This document shows positions 1 through 11,765 of a stretch of DNA of 64,000 nucleotides, in pieces. Under the pieces are notes generated by a model that made no database searches, was not told the origin of the DNA, and saw nothing but the letters and a program-made list of their open reading frames with translations. This DNA is from Bryum argenteum (Eukaryota > Streptophyta > Bryopsida > Bryales > Bryaceae), in NCBI GenBank assembly GCA_037043015.1, contig CM073325.1, positions 11,511,001-11,575,000 of the forward strand, written 5' to 3'. A program made the translations under genes and the position numbers. How positions within the stretch are numbered: position 1 is the stretch's first letter; each line of letters begins with the position of its first letter.

Positions 1-562
1 CCAACAACTCCAACTTAAGAAATTAAAAACAAATTTAAGTAAGTTAAATCCACTGGTGATGATTCTAATACACCCAAACTTCTACTTACTTTACCCATTT
101 ACACAAATTACTCGCCTGCAAATAATTTGGACACCACGTCAGTCGCCACGTCGGAATCCACCTCGTATTTATACAGGGTCGTCTACGCCCAGCTGGAGCT
201 AGGCCTCTGAAGAAGTGGATAATGAAGAAGAAGCGAAGTCCGATTTCGAGGAGCTCGCCGCAGATTGAAAGGGCTTGCTCCTCCGGAGCCTCGCCCTCGA
301 ACATTCACGATTCACCATTAGCATTTCAGCCTTCCTCACTCTATTCTTCTCCACACTCTCTCATAGCCTCTCAATCAGCTCTCTCACAACGAGAGAGCAA
401 TAAAAGATAGAGAATCAGATTGTCAATTGACACTCTCAGTATCAAACACACTCTTGCAATTGCAGTGTCTGTGCGGATTCTAGGTTTGCGAAATTCGAAT
501 TTGGGATGCGATTCTGGCGATGTCCAGAAGGTAGGTAGGGTTTAAGGGGGTTTGGGTGAGAA
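1..562. other. 5' flank and leader of the FTSHI4-type gene
   Basis: No gene is seen here. The stretch from about 200 to 562 is purine/pyrimidine mixed and CT-rich around 330-410, as is common in plant leaders. I find no convincing TATA box, so the transcription start cannot be fixed. Short open frames on both strands have no recognisable motif and are taken as chance. Confidence 0.5.
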
Positions 563-3500
563 ATGGCAATGGGGGCACTTGCGCCCTGTTGTTCTGTAGC
601 GCTGAGGCCGCCGGCCTCGAGCTTCTTTCTGCGCCAAGTGCGTCCCGTGCAGTTCCGTAGCTCGCTGTTTCTCTCCTCCCGTCTGCGACTGAGACCGTCC
701 CGCCATTTTCATTCTAACCCTAAACCGAGGGTTTTGGTGCGGGCTGAGGCTGAATCCGAGGAGAGTCCTCCTCCTGACAATGAGGAATTGAATGAGGAGG
801 AGGGGGATGACGAGGAGGAGAATTACGAGATGACGCCGCCTTACGAAGACTCTTCGGATGATGAGAATGAAGAGGAAGCGCGCCCTGTAGGTCCCGTTTC
901 TTGGCTCAAGGAAAAGATTCGCCGCAAGTCGGAAGAGGAATTGGAAGCGGAACAAGAGGAGAAATCTGCCGAGGCTCTAGAGGTTTGTGCAATACGTCTC
1001 GCTGTTCTGTACCTTGAATCTGGACTGCAAGATTTTTTGTGCAGAATTCCTTAAACCCTGACTCTTGAAATTTTGAACGTGCCGCCAATTCGCTAGTCAG
1101 TATCACATCAATGTTGCTCATTGATATACCCTTGATATTCAAACTACAGAAGATTCAAATGCACCAGGTTAACAGTATCTGGATTAAGAGATTTAAGAAG
1201 AGGACCTAAAACTGGCTTGGCTTTTGGTATACCTACTCAAAAAGATCAAATGTACGGATCTAGTCTTTCGCATTCTTTGTCTAGTCTTTAATTTTTGTAT
1301 TTTCACTGAACAATTTTATTCTCAGAGGCTTAAACCCTACAACTTGAGAGTAAGGAGAAGGTGTAATCATTATGTCGAGAGGCAAGCAGTAGGAGTAATA
1401 GCAATCTTAGGAGAATATCTATGCTTTCTTTTGAACAATGTATGCAGAATTTTTCCATGGGATTCAGTTCTGATGTGTGTAAGATTGATATGTTCTTCTT
1501 ACATAATATTCAAGGGTTTTGCAATAAGGTACCTGTTTCTGACTGTTGTTTGTACTCCTGTAGATAATCAGACAAAGTGAGCTTAGACGTATCAAGGAAG
1601 AGGAGGAGCTGGAGAAACAGGGCGAGATTCAGGCCGAGAGAGAAATGATACAGAATACTATGTGGGCAAAATCTATACAGAAATTCCAGGGGAAGTTGAA
1701 AGGGTCGCCCTGGGATCCTTTACCCGGGGAAGAGATTCCTTACAGTGTTTTCATGCAGCTTCTGGACGACAAGAAGGTGCAGTACATGGACTATGGTGAA
1801 TTTGGACAATACGTTGCAGGTATGTTGCGAACGATTTTGCATTGCATACCTGAAAGTTAAAACCGTCAAGTGCATTTTTACCTAATTAGAACAGTCGAAA
1901 GATTGCTACTGGCACATTTTGAGATAGAAGTGGTTGTTGCAGTTATATTGCCGCATTTGCGGGAAGAGGATCAGTCTTCTGAGCAAGTGATTGAGCAACA
2001 ACAGGAGGGCGATGAGTTGGATGAGTCGATTCCCAAGCCTCCTCCTGACCTTCTAATGCCTGATGAGGATCGGCTAGTGTTCAAACGGCACCTGGTTGAT
2101 CAAATGCCTGCTGATGGATGGAATGACGTGTGGAAGCAATTGCACAGACAAATTTCTCATGTGGAAATTGTGCAACCGCGTTCATTGCCAATGCAAATGT
2201 ATCCCACTTTTGAGACTGCGGTCGTTTGGGGAATGCGGCTTATTCTTGCAGCTACCGTTTACAAGGTTCTCGATCGGTGGTTGTATCCTATCTACAAGAT
2301 GAAGGATCCAGAAGACCGGCCAGTAAGGAACCGACCTAAGTTGAAGAATAATGAATTCGGAGAACTTGGAGCTTTAGGTCAAAGCAGGTAATTCACCCAT
2401 GTCCACAAGGCCCATTGAAGCGAGTTGCTTAAGTACACTGTGTGACATACGATTTTCCTGTGCAGGGCAAGGTTTATATCAGCAGAGGAGAGCACTGGCG
2501 TCACTTTCGATGATTTTGCAGGCCAGGAATACGTGAAAAGAGAATTGCAGGAGGTGGTCAAGATCCTCAAGGATGCTAGGGAGTTCGAGGAATTGGGAAT
2601 TTATTGCCCGAAGGGTGTGCTTTTGTATGGTCCTCCTGGTACAGGAAAGACTTTGCTTGCCAAGGCTATTGCAGGAGAAGCTGGTGTTCCTTTCTTCTCT
2701 GCGAGTGGAGCTGAGTTTGTAGAGGTACTACCTACTTCTGATACTTTGTTCGTGCTATTTGAGCCCATTATTATTTCGGAGGGATAGTTCTAAGATTCAC
2801 TTGTTAATCTGCTTCTTACATATATGGTGATATGCTGTTTTCGCCATGCAGATGTTTGTGGGAGTAGCTGCAGCCAGGGTTAGAGACTTGTTTGCACGAG
2901 CTCGACAGTTTGCACCTTCCATCATTTTCATTGATGAGATTGACGCTATCGGTGCTAAGCGTGGTGGACCAGATGTCGGCGGGGTGAGTTCCTTCTTTTA
3001 AGTTTCTTCATCCTCTACGGACTAGGCTGCTCGCCATTCTATATCTTATTTTCCGTACATTCAGTCAAGTTTTTCGTCTCAGCATTCTTGTGATCTCAAG
3101 TTGATCCGACTGACCGTGTATTTGGCTCACAGGGTGGTGTGGAGAGAGAACAAGGACTCATCCAAATTTTGACAGAGCTGGATGGGTTTCAGAGCCAAGG
3201 ATCCAAGGTATCTCCACATTTAGTACTACGAAACTGAGGAACTTAGGACTTGGTTTTACTCAGTTGCAGTATAGTACATCTCTTTTGTTAGTATGTCATA
3301 TGGGAAGTTCATATAGCACACGGTCGTTAGTTCTATCGTCAGTAGATGTATATTGTGATGTTTTTGCACACGGCCTGATGTATGCATTCTGCAGGTTTTG
3401 GTAGTAGGTGCAACGAACAGGTTGGACATGTTAGATCCAGCACTTTTACGGAAAGGACGGTTCGACAAGACCATCAGCATCGGACTTCCCTCTGAAGAAG

Positions 3501-5783
3501 GACGTTTGGCAATATTGCAGGTATCTATCAGTTCGTTACTCTTAAACAAGTCTTGTAAAATTGGTAAGTGTACAGACTAGTACCATGACGAGTCTCATAC
3601 TAGTGATCTAGTCGATCAGGGCTTGAAATCTATCTTGAGCTGTGAATAACTGTGTGATGTTGAGTTTCCAGGTGCATGCCCGCAATAAAGGCTTCAGGTC
3701 TGAAAAGGAGAAGGAAGAGCTTTTGAAGGAGCTAGCTAGCACTACCTTTGATTACAGTGGTGCTGAGCTTCAAAACGTTCTGTAAGCATTTCTACTTGCA
3801 CCATGTCTACTTCGTTGCAATGATAAGTTCTCCGTAAGGAAACTTACTGGGTACCTAGTGCAGTTGTTATGACCCTGATTGCTTTTCAGTTGTTGCCCAA
3901 GTAAGAACGATGGGCATTAGTGATAATATCTTACTTGCACTTACTCATAAATAGTGAGATTTTAAAGCACCTATATGATTGAGACTAAGGAGTATTTTCC
4001 ATGTACAGGAACGAGGCTGCAATCTTGGCAGCAAGGAAGGATAGAGATATGATCGAGAAAGCTGATTTGGAGGAGGCTATCAGAAGAGTAAGACTCTTTC
4101 GGTTGTCTCCAAAAGATAGAACTTCTTGCTATTTTTTTGAAAACATGAGTCTCTATTGTGAGACTGAGGTTTTTTGTCTGTGTTTATCAGCAAGCAGGAA
4201 ACTTCGCTACTGGCGAAGAGGATGCTGTGGATATCAGTGGTGAAGCTCGGTTACGAATTTCTTACAGGGAGGCCGCTATTGCCGTACTGGAGTGCGCCTT
4301 ACCAAATCAAAATCGGCCATTCGTGAAGGTCAGCCCCTACTTCTAAGATCCATATAATTCTTTCATCGAGCAATTGCTGACCTCATTCTAAACCTCATTG
4401 ACACTGTTCTGACTCAACAGACTAGCGTGAGGGAAATTGATACGTTTCCTAATATGGAGTATACCGATCCAAGGAATCGTGTATTCACTTACAAGCAGGA
4501 CTTTATCAACTCTATCGTACGCGCTTGTGCTCGTAAGTTGCAGTTTCTCTCTCTCTGTGATGCTATCTTTATGTTTTCTTTCTTGAATGTTCATAATTAT
4601 CATTGATGAGTTACTTCGATATTCCAACAGCTCGAGTTGTGGAGGACTTAATTTTTGGAAAGGACAACCTATCTTGGATGTCGGGTTCGGCACTCAGTGA
4701 GGCAGGATTGTTGGCGGACTACATGATTTTGAGATCAGGCATGACTGCTTTGGGGAAGGTTTACTACCGTACTCAGCAAGATGTCATGCTCCACGTAAGT
4801 TCATCACCATCAATTTATGAAGTAATGAGGACACTAGTCGTATTCTGACCTTTCTTTAGCATATTCACACCCAATTAATAAGGCCCTTTGTTGATGCAGA
4901 TTGTGCCAAAGGTGCAAGCCTTACGAGAAGAGTACATGCGCTACGCAGTGGAGAAGTGTTCATCAATATTGAGGGAATACCGTTCTGCACTGGAAACAAT
5001 TGCAGGTGCGTATTATCACATAAGATATTTTTGCATTTAATTGCTTTTAGTGCAGTCTTTGAAGACGTTTTTTCCGTTGACTCGGCAGAGAGATTGTTGG
5101 AGAAGGAGGAGGTTGGCGCTCCTGAAATATGGGATATCTTTCACAAGGCTCCCCGCATCCCACAGGTATATCACCTTCTCCTATTACTAAGCCTTTCTAT
5201 TTCCAAGACTTACTACTCCATGGTAGAAGTAGCTCTATTCTTTTATTGTCTTTACCTTTGAATGGTGTTGTCATAATCTCCTATACGTTGCTCTAAATTC
5301 TATCCTCAAATGTTCTTTATATCTCAAACTGCATAGGGTATCCTTTAGCTTTGTATTGGAAATGTAATACCGGGACATGATATGAATCTAATGGTAATGT
5401 TTTGGACACAAAGCCGGAGCCAACGCGGGTGAACGAGCATGGGGCTCTAATGTACGCCGGGCGCTGGGGCATTCATGGAGTTTCGCTCCCAGGACGAGCC
5501 ACATTTTCTCCAGGCAATGTTGGCTGGGTCACTTTTGGTGCTCCAAGACCTCAACAGGTACATTATCATTCGTTTTATGTATAGTGCTATTCTGTTTTAC
5601 TTCTCTACTTGACCAACACTAACCATTTTAACTTGTTTCCTGCAGTTGAGAGTCCTCAGTAACGAAACATTCAATATGCTTGACAAGATAGCAGAACAGA
5701 ACCTGGCAGAGATAGCGAAGAGGACTGACGAGGAAGACGATGAAGATGTAGCCGATGTTGTTTTCCCACACCAATTTTTGTGA
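563..5783 (+). CDS. FTSHI4: FTSHI4-type plastid AAA-ATPase, protease-inactive FtsH homologue
   Basis: Sixteen exons join in frame: 563-982, 1564-1819, 1943-2387, 2466-2724, 2852-2983, 3133-3207, 3395-3520, 3672-3781, 4009-4087, 4191-4328, 4421-4532, 4631-4794, 4900-5005, 5089-5165, 5414-5557, 5646-5783 (926 aa). The first ~60 residues are rich in Ser, Arg and Ala with few acids, like a plastid transit peptide; an acidic stretch follows. A membrane segment lies near residues 316-334. Walker A GPPGTGKT is at 429-436, Walker B IFIDEIDA at 485-492, and the RKGRF second-region-of-homology arginine near 551. The position of the FtsH zinc site HEXXH reads REAAI (660-664), so both histidine ligands are gone and proteolysis is not expected. 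Family knowledge: FtsHi proteins act in the chloroplast envelope as ATPase or import-motor components and are essential in Arabidopsis. Assignment to FTSHI4 rather than another FtsHi rests on the length and on a C-terminal [15 protein letters not shown] block. Exon 14 could instead start at 5056, adding 11 residues in frame. Confidence 0.88.
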
Positions 5784-6919
5784 AGTGATCAAATTAATGA
5801 TATTGTGGTGCTCCTAAAATTTTCGCCCATTCTGGTTTACTCATGTTTTACTCAATGGTTGTTTAGGTGGCTGTGCACTTAGCTACGTTCCGTCGAGTAT
5901 ATGTCTATACTAGAGATGTCGTTTCTTTACAATTTTGAGGGTTTAGTATTCTAGTAATTGTACGAAACATTGTATGTTAATTCAAATGTTTTTGTTCTAC
6001 GGTTATGAAAGGGTGCGACTGTTCAATGTTATTCAATCAGGAAATGCTACTTTCGGCATATTCAGAATATGGCACATGTGTTGCGTTCGGAGGAGCTTGC
6101 AAGAATGAATTTTATTGAAAAGTGATTGGAACAGGTTATGAAGAAGAAACATATCTGCAAGGATTGTTTCGGTTTTGGAAGTGATATCTAAGCCCCATTG
6201 GAAATTCAATGGAATATACAGCTTCTTTGATTCAGCCTTGAAATTCTTCGAAAGAGAATACTAGATTTCATGGTTCGCATGGACATTGAATCACCTGCTG
6301 CAGATTTTGATGTAGATTTTTGAGTAGTTGATATGGAGGTTTCGATATAAATTTTTGGAAAGTACTTGGATATGGAGATAGCCTTATATTTTAGGTTTTG
6401 AAAGAAGAAGTATACCAATATTAGTAGAGGAGCTAATTTCTTAGTTTCACTGAAGAGGATTAGTTTTTAGGGTCTGTAGTGGAGATTCAAGGGCGGTTAA
6501 TCTAGGCTCAAAACGTAGGAACAATTGTTGCTATCATCAAGAGTAGGATGTTTATGTAATCAGCAATAGGATGATTTTGTATCAATAGATTGTATTAAAT
6601 ATTTGAATATTACTATATAAGCTTTCAATTATGCTCATTGTACACAGTAAGTTTACTGGGGTTCGTTGTTCAACATGTTTGATGCGTGACATTGTAAATT
6701 GTTCAGTGATTGCGTCAAATGGTGTTATTTGAATTTCTAATTTATTTTATAGCAGAATCGATTGACAACGTGCGTAAACTTTACATGTCTCGAACCATGT
6801 CTAATTTTCAAGCATTTACAAATTTCTCACTGTTTTGCAAATTCTAAACTACACCTTGAAGATTTTAGAAGTTACGAATCCAAGGCGAAAGTAATCATTT
6901 ATTACTTAATTGGGATAAA
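5784..6919. other. Intergenic: 3' flank of FTSHI4-type gene and upstream of F-box-like ORF
   Basis: AT-rich DNA without a supported gene. The first few hundred bases probably hold the 3' UTR of the upstream gene. No clear TATA box or known repeat was recognised before the ORF at 6920. Confidence 0.4.
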
Positions 6920-9292
6920 ATGGCATCAAATTTAAATAATAGGGTTCAAAATAATCCAAGATTGACAAATAAAGGTTATCCAACTATTGAGGAAATTATT
7001 AAAGCTAGGGGTAGAATGGATGAAGTAGAGATAAGAGATAACTCCAAGCCTTATAATGAAGTTCATTTGTCATTGGATTTAAACAAAGACAAAATTGCAT
7101 CTTCGGATAATCATGTCAAAGTGAATATATTGTCAGCCGGTCCTGCTCAAATGCCAGTTGAAAGAGCAAAGGTTGATATTTATTCTCATAATCCTTGTGG
7201 CCGGCATGACCTTATTGACGTAGACATTTACAAACTTCCATGGAGACTAGGTGAAGGAAATGTAAATGTCAAAATTAGCCCATTTGAACCACCAAAGCGA
7301 ATAAAGGTTGAGTTGTTTCCAACTCCTGACCTCGATGTCACTTGTTTAGTTCCTGGAAGCACAATTGATTGGAATGATGTGCCCAGAAGGCCAATTGGAA
7401 AACTAAGACCAAGACGTGGTTTACCTTACTCAAGACTACCGATGGATCCAACTGATGAAGATGGTATACCAACTAGAGATTACAGAAGAGCCCCATCTCC
7501 TACATGGGGTGGTAGAAAAAATAGTCGAAAACAAGGTTGGGCTCGCGGTATTCATGAAAAGAGTACATTTATGTTATCTGATCCTGATAGGTTCGCACGT
7601 GTAAAAGTGAAATTTCTAATGAGTGACCACACGCATTCATATTACAAGGAGACTCTTGATGAGCCACCAAAGGTACGTAAAGTTGGAGATGTCGACACTA
7701 CACTCATCAAACTCAAATTTCAATCTCCAAAAGACTTTCTTGCAAATGGTGCCTTTGGACCATGGGGTATAGATCACATATTTATATCACTTGATGAAAA
7801 GCTAGATAAGGCAAAATATAGTTGTCCACAATCTTGCATACGAGACCTTTATATCTTTCCCCCTGGTGATATCCATAATTGGTGGGTAATTGCAAAATAC
7901 CCTCACGGAGATTATACCAGAAGAAAAATTAGAGATTTGATTTTCTCAAAATTACCAATAGCAAAATTATTTGAGACTTTATGGATAATTCCTCAGTGGA
8001 AACAAAGACTTTTAAGTCTTAGTAAGAATTATCGCATACAAAGTCATCTAGTACACAACAAAGAATATTGTCCAACATTGTTTAACATAAAAGACAACTC
8101 TTTTCATGCTTTCCACATAGAGCACCGAGTATGGAGAGACTTTCCTAACTTTGAATGGGTGCCTATAAACATAATAGGGATGTTAGCCGGTGATGGAGGA
8201 TTGTTGTTATTTTATGGCACTGATAAACCTAAGGAAGTCATACAAAGAGGAAAGAGAACACTCCACATTCCTCCATGGCAAGCTGTGAAAAGAAAATTTG
8301 ATTCTAGTATTTATGTAAATCAACATATATTAGTAGTTTGCAATCCAATAACTAGAGCATATCGGTTTTTGCCTCCTTTTAATCTCTTTCTCCAGTCTCC
8401 TATAGCTCGTATGGTGGTTTCTAATTGTGGAGGTTTTTACACAATTTACTTAATGGGTTGGCACAATATAAAAGAACCCGAGCTTTGCGTAGCAGTTTAC
8501 AACTCTGAAAATGAGAGTTGGGTAGAACATTTAAAACCTTTCAAAGCTCAAGAAGTGGTTTCTAAAGTAGGTTATGTTAGAGCACTTCCTTTGATAAGAC
8601 ATGGTCCTAATGGTGGTTTGAAAATTTACAATGTTATTGAGATGCCTCTCGACCCTGAAAAACCGCTAGAATTTCAACCTTGCGTTCTTGCATATTGCTT
8701 GAATTCTCTTACTTGGATTACTGAATTATGGGTTCAACCACAACCACTCCCTCTGTCAATTCCAATAGATCCACCATTATTTCGTGCAGATCCACCAACT
8801 CTTGTTGAGTGCAAAAATAATCTATTTGGAGTAGCTCGAATATTTAGAGGAACAAAAGCTTATATACAAGTGTATAAACTTTGTTCACCAAAACCAATTA
8901 CAGTTGATCCACCTCCTAAAGATTCTGATTTACTTCCTAAAGCATTTGCTCCACCCGCCAAAGAGCCCCTACCGCCTTTACCACCTGCTAAAAATGCTGA
9001 ACCACCTCCTCCAACATCAAATTTCTTACCTTATGGACCACCAATGCCTTCGAAGTATTTTCAAAATAATTTTCCTCGACAATATCATCCTTATGAAGTA
9101 CCTTTGGAACTAAATTGTGCCTCGGGAATGGGAAACATATGGATTGCTCCGCCTAATGGTTGTATGATTATATTCTTTAATATAAGAGTAAAAGAATGGA
9201 GTTGTATCACTTCTATAAAAGTTGATCACTACCATGAAGGGATTCAAATAGGAAATTGGGCATTTCAACCAGCTATACATGCAATAGTTTAA
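6920..9292 (+). CDS. Intronless 790-aa F-box-like / kelch-type protein with novel N-terminal half
   Basis: One uninterrupted ATG-to-TAA frame of 790 codons. Residues ~334-371 read like the distal part of an F-box (LIFSKLPIAKLF, then WKQRLLS). Residues ~385-660 resemble the kelch/F-box-associated half of plant F-box proteins: GDGGLLLFYG, then VVCNPITRAYRFLPP, then VAVYNSENESWVEH. Known members use the F-box to bind SKP1 in SCF ubiquitin ligases and the C-terminal half to bind substrate; here this is inference only, since the F-box start is poorly conserved. A proline-rich insert (~659-715) divides the end of this half. The first ~330 residues match nothing I recognise; residues ~60-140 repeat short alternating strands such as VKVNI, AKVDIY, IDVDIY, VNVKI and IKVEL. 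Codons are strongly A/T-ending, unlike the neighbouring genes, and there is no intron. It could be a retrogene, a fast-evolving lineage-specific gene or a domesticated mobile-element gene. Confidence 0.6.
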   Translation: MASNLNNRVQNNPRLTNKGYPTIEEIIKARGRMDEVEIRDNSKPYNEVHLSLDLNKDKIASSDNHVKVNILSAGPAQMPVERAKVDIYSHNPCGRHDLIDVDIYKLPWRLGEGNVNVKISPFEPPKRIKVELFPTPDLDVTCLVPGSTIDWNDVPRRPIGKLRPRRGLPYSRLPMDPTDEDGIPTRDYRRAPSPTWGGRKNSRKQGWARGIHEKSTFMLSDPDRFARVKVKFLMSDHTHSYYKETLDEPPKVRKVGDVDTTLIKLKFQSPKDFLANGAFGPWGIDHIFISLDEKLDKAKYSCPQSCIRDLYIFPPGDIHNWWVIAKYPHGDYTRRKIRDLIFSKLPIAKLFETLWIIPQWKQRLLSLSKNYRIQSHLVHNKEYCPTLFNIKDNSFHAFHIEHRVWRDFPNFEWVPINIIGMLAGDGGLLLFYGTDKPKEVIQRGKRTLHIPPWQAVKRKFDSSIYVNQHILVVCNPITRAYRFLPPFNLFLQSPIARMVVSNCGGFYTIYLMGWHNIKEPELCVAVYNSENESWVEHLKPFKAQEVVSKVGYVRALPLIRHGPNGGLKIYNVIEMPLDPEKPLEFQPCVLAYCLNSLTWITELWVQPQPLPLSIPIDPPLFRADPPTLVECKNNLFGVARIFRGTKAYIQVYKLCSPKPITVDPPPKDSDLLPKAFAPPAKEPLPPLPPAKNAEPPPPTSNFLPYGPPMPSKYFQNNFPRQYHPYEVPLELNCASGMGNIWIAPPNGCMIIFFNIRVKEWSCITSIKVDHYHEGIQIGNWAFQPAIHAIV

Positions 9293-9873
9293 ACCGAGAA
9301 AATATTTTAAAACCTTACTTTTGTATTAATATAGTAAGATTGTGAACACATTGACAGGTAAAGCTATTATGTCAAATAGATAATTCAACTTGGTTGATGA
9401 AAATCATGGAAAAGAACAAACTAAGATTCTTGACTTGATAATTTACCTAAAAAGAAACCAACTTGCAACATGTATATTTGAAGCTTATCAAAGGTTTTTT
9501 CTTTTTCTTCCAAAAGCTAATGCAAGGAGAATATTATAGGTAGCTTTGTAGATCAAATCTAAACCTTAGATTAATTGATTAGTAATCTACCCACTACTTC
9601 TTGGGGGTTACCATGTGAAATCAATTACGCTTGTATGAAATATTTAACATTTTGCTTGTGAAATGTGCATGTGGTAAAATATCATAATGATGAGATGTTC
9701 TAGAAGGAAATGGCTTTACAAAAGAGTGTGCTCGGAACAAAACCAATCCACAAGTTTTAACTGAAGGGATAGGTAGTTCCAAACTCTATATTCATACTCT
9801 TTAATGCAAGTTACATGCTTTACATATTTTTATATATATAACCACGATGTCTATGCACCTTTAATCGTCAATA
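9293..9873. other. Intergenic, AT-rich, nothing recognised
   Basis: Follows the stop of the F-box-like ORF; probably includes its 3' UTR. A short TATATATATA run lies near 9830. No gene, RNA or repeat could be supported. Confidence 0.35.
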
Positions 9874-10115
9874 TTAACCCTTAAACGTCATATGTTGTCC
9901 TGATACCACACCCAAAATCTCTTTTAAACTCCACTTTTAGCATTATTCTATTTTTAATTTGCGTGAGCTCTATTCTAAGAAAGTATAGATCTCTTTAAGG
10001 TGCTCAGTTTGGAATTTTAAAAATTCCATTTGGTATAATGGAGTGTAAGTTATGAGCAAGATTCTCTTAAAAAAAAACCCAACCCCTCGGGCTGGGTCTG
10101 ACGTTTAAGGGTTAA
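9874..10115. mobile_element. MITE, family C (TTAA-flanked, CCCTTAAACGTCA ends)
   Basis: The left end TTAACCCTTAAACGTCA and the right end TGACGTTTAAGGGTTAA are perfect 17-bp reverse complements, 242 bp apart from edge to edge. If TTAA is the target duplication, the element proper is 9878-10111 and starts CCC and ends GGG. The interior is AT-rich and has no coding capacity. This form is shared with family B (40517 and 43987). Confidence 0.7.
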
Positions 10116-11499
10116 AGCTTAGAAGTTACAGTATTAACTTTTTTTCCAAAAGCAATGATTACATGATATATTGAAAAGAATTTGTTAAGTGAGCATAGTT
10201 TTTCATTTCGTATACTAAATTTAGAATTTAAGCCGTAAGTCATTATGAGTCAAACAAGATTACACTAAACTTTCATGAAAGCTAGTTTGATATTGTCCTC
10301 CACAAAGTTGATTGTATAGTAAGCAATTAACTGAATAGTTGAATGGATGCTATTATAGCATGATGACTATGCTTAATAGATAAAAATCATGTGGTACCAA
10401 GTCACTAAAATAATTTGAGTGTATTATTGTCTAGCCATATTGTAACCTTCAAGCTTTGTCTCATCTTGACGATGTTATCAATCAATAATGGTTAGTGCCC
10501 CATACGCTAACTTCTCCATAATCTCTTTTGACACGGTCTCAACATTTTTCTTACTTTGTATAGATATACAACTTCTTTTACATTTGATGAGACTAGAACA
10601 TATGTATATCATCCACAAAAATTGGAGCCATACATATTGTACAAGTATATGATTGTTGTGCTGTAGTTGCTCTAGATGCAACAAGCTGTCAAACATGTAA
10701 AGATTATGTTTTTATGGTTGAAGTATTGACATTTCTATAATAAGTATGGATATACAAAGTATCGTACAATATCTCTTGCATACTAAAAAAATCATCAAGT
10801 TATGGAATTTTAATGTATTTGCATATGTGAATTTCCTTTCTAGGATGTCCTTATTGAACATGACACCATGTTATTGTGAGTTAAGACATCCTTTCTTTTT
10901 CTACATACAAGAATTTTAATGCTTACAAATTTTCATAGTTTTAACTATTATAACAAGGATTATGAATTCTCATGAAGAATACTAATTTAGCCATGTCTTA
11001 ACTAAGATAAAATTAACAAGCAATATGTGAGCTATATAAATTATCACATCTATAGATGAAAAAATTTAGAATATCTTCCAATGATACTTGTAAATTTTAC
11101 ATTTCTTTGTAATAAAATGGTTCAAGAAATTAGAGGTACTGGAAAATGTTATTGTTGATATCTAAATGTTTGTTTTGATCCCTTGACTTCTACTAGAGGA
11201 TCCCAAATTCATATGTTTATGTTCTTTATACTTAAATAAGCACCCAAGAGTTATAGCTCGGTCACCCCTAGATCTGAATAGGCTCTCAACCAACTTTGTC
11301 TTTAAATGCAATGTTGTAAGCACAAAAATCGTGAAAATAAGATGCGTATGCGATGAAGTATAGAACTAAAGGTTTCAAGCTTGAGAAGTAATGGACATGT
11401 ACGAATATCCGACTAGTGCATTTTTTTAGGTTTTATAGGTTGTACAAGGGTAAAATTGCATAGACATGTTTCCAACTCATCTAAAAACAAAAGCTTGAA
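10116..11499. other. Intergenic, AT-rich, nothing recognised
   Basis: Low-GC DNA without long frames, splice-linked exons or a repeat that I could match elsewhere in the window. Confidence 0.35.
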
Positions 11500-11765
11500 G
11501 AGCCTCATATCATATTTTCTACCAAAATTGCTTTTTTTGGCCCTCAGAAAACTATTTACCGTTCTACAACAAGGGAAAAACAAATTTTCTCCAACTTTGG
11601 ATATTATGATCTCAAAATTGGTAAGGAATTTGAATCTAAGATTTGATATACATACATGTATTCAAGTTCGGTACTAGATCCTATGGTTAAATACCTAAAA
11701 ATACCTCATAGTTTGAAAGTTTTCACCTTGCATTAAAAGAGGGCAATTTTAGGCACTTTTGAGGC
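11500..11765. repeat. Degenerate relative of MITE family A
   Basis: The segment around 11585-11690 (ACTTTGGATATTATGATCTC, later GATCCTATGGTT) follows the same order as the interior of the family A copy at 26770-27029 (ACTTTGACCTTTATAATCTC, later GATCCTACGGTT). The ends are too decayed to place, so the limits are approximate. Confidence 0.45.

Noticed and set aside
86..410. Small frames on both strands upstream of the first gene
   Set aside because: Short, overlapping on opposite strands and without any domain; more likely promoter and leader DNA.
3256..3549. Minus-strand 97-codon frame within the FTSHI4-type gene
   Set aside because: Antisense to a conserved exon (residues 530-571) and its intron.
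5056..5088. Longer version of FTSHI4 exon 14
   Set aside because: In frame and possible, but the shorter exon joins ETIA to ERLLEKEEV, which fits the family better; kept only as an alternative.
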